NCBI GenBank assembly: GCA_031285945.1
Contig: JAITVF010000147.1
Location: 1-5,711 of the forward strand
Direction of reading: 5' to 3'
Source: Oscillospiraceae bacterium
GTDB taxonomy: Bacteria; Bacillota; Clostridia; Oscillospirales; Ruminococcaceae
DNA: 5,711 nt
Notes under the pieces: generated by a model
The model's input: the letters and a program-made list of their open reading frames with translations, nothing else
Database searches by the model: none
What the model was told of the DNA's origin: nothing
Translations under genes and position numbers: made by a program
Shown here: positions 5,537 to 5,711 of the stretch, piece by piece
Layout: every line of letters starts with the position of its first letter
Position numbering within the stretch: position 1 is the stretch's first letter

Positions 5537-5711
5537 GGGACAAAACACCCGGCTCGCACAAGCATATAAAACGGGGGACAAAACACCCGGCTCGCACAAG
5601 CTTCTAAAACAGGGGACAAAACACCCGGCTCTGCGGAGCCACCCTTTACTAAAGAGGGTGGGGCCAGAATTGACACAAGCATATAAAACAGAGAATCAAC
5701 ACACCGGCAAT
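5537..5711. repeat. 38-bp tandem repeat, three units plus a degenerate start of a fourth
   Basis: Unit 1 is 5537-5574 and unit 2 is 5575-5612. Each opens with GGGACAAAACACCCGGCTC, continues with GCACAAGC and ends in TAAAAC plus two purines. They differ at only a few places (CATA against CTTC, and CGG against CAG). Unit 3 (5613-5691) has the same start and end but is split by a 42-nt insert. Bases 5692-5711 may be a worn fourth unit (it keeps CCGGC) cut by the window edge. Each unit can form a small GGG/CCC hairpin, strongest in unit 1 (CCGGG 5535-5539 with CCCGG 5548-5552). The units are contiguous, with no spacers. No gene is visible from 5454 to the right edge. Confidence 0.88.
5632..5673. 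repeat. Hairpin-forming 42-nt insert within the third tandem unit
   Basis: Compared with units 1 and 2, unit 3 has 42 nt in place of a single G between GGCTC and CACAAGC. The insert and its left junction can fold as GGCTC (5627-5631) with GAGCC (5636-5640), or as CCACCCT (5639-5645) with AGGGTGG (5655-5661). The two stems share two bases, so they partly compete. No target-site duplication is clear. It could be a small mobile repeat, or the ancestral sequence lost from the other units. Confidence 0.65.

Noticed and set aside
5670..5687. TTGACA followed by TATAAA, looking like a plus-strand promoter
   Set aside because: The hexamers are only 6 nt apart, far too close for a sigma-70 promoter, and no plus-strand gene follows in the window.
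5537..5691. Possible CRISPR array, given 38-bp direct repeats
   Set aside because: The units are back to back with no unique spacers, only one unit carries extra sequence, and no cas genes are in view.

Overview
The window looks like a chromosomal segment of a moderately GC-rich anaerobic Bacillota, most likely a Clostridia/Oscillospiraceae-type bacterium. This rests on the gene types (a DUF4180 protein, a single-pass NTF2-like membrane protein, a NAGPA-domain protein with an N-terminal membrane anchor, a GT2-GtrA fusion), on purine-rich Shine-Dalgarno sites, and on AT-rich spacers full of palindromes between GC-rich genes. The taxon is inferred from style and was not checked by any search. 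I see no phage, plasmid, transposase, CRISPR or toxin-antitoxin genes.

Layout from left to right: the 3' part of a DUF4180 gene (+, runs in from outside the window); a short 13-bp tandem repeat; an amidohydrolase-2 family metal hydrolase (-); a divergent spacer holding a long near-perfect palindrome; nth, endonuclease III (+); an unrecognised membrane-anchored protein (-), which overlaps the end of nth tail to tail by 8 bp; a ~190-bp block made of two copies of a composite palindromic repeat; a phosphodiester glycosidase (NAGPA-domain) protein (-), whose stop codon lies inside the last repeat arm; and a GT2-GtrA fusion glycosyltransferase (-). The right end is non-coding and carries a 38-bp tandem repeat, with the third unit split by a 42-nt hairpin insert.

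How the genes may work together: the GT2-GtrA protein and the NAGPA-domain protein are co-directional, 109 bp apart, and both act at the membrane on sugar-lipid or sugar-phosphate chemistry, so a small cell-surface glycan module is a reasonable inference. The membrane-anchored protein follows on the same strand but is separated by the palindromic block, which may end upstream transcription and also supplies a TATAAT just upstream of it. The amidohydrolase, nth and the DUF4180 gene show no clear functional link to that module.

The genes themselves are mostly ordinary family members. The parts most worth a second look are the non-coding repeats: the composite palindromes at 3042-3234, the interrupted 38-bp tandem array at 5537-5711 and the palindrome at 1210-1247. 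I found no convincing new multi-gene system.
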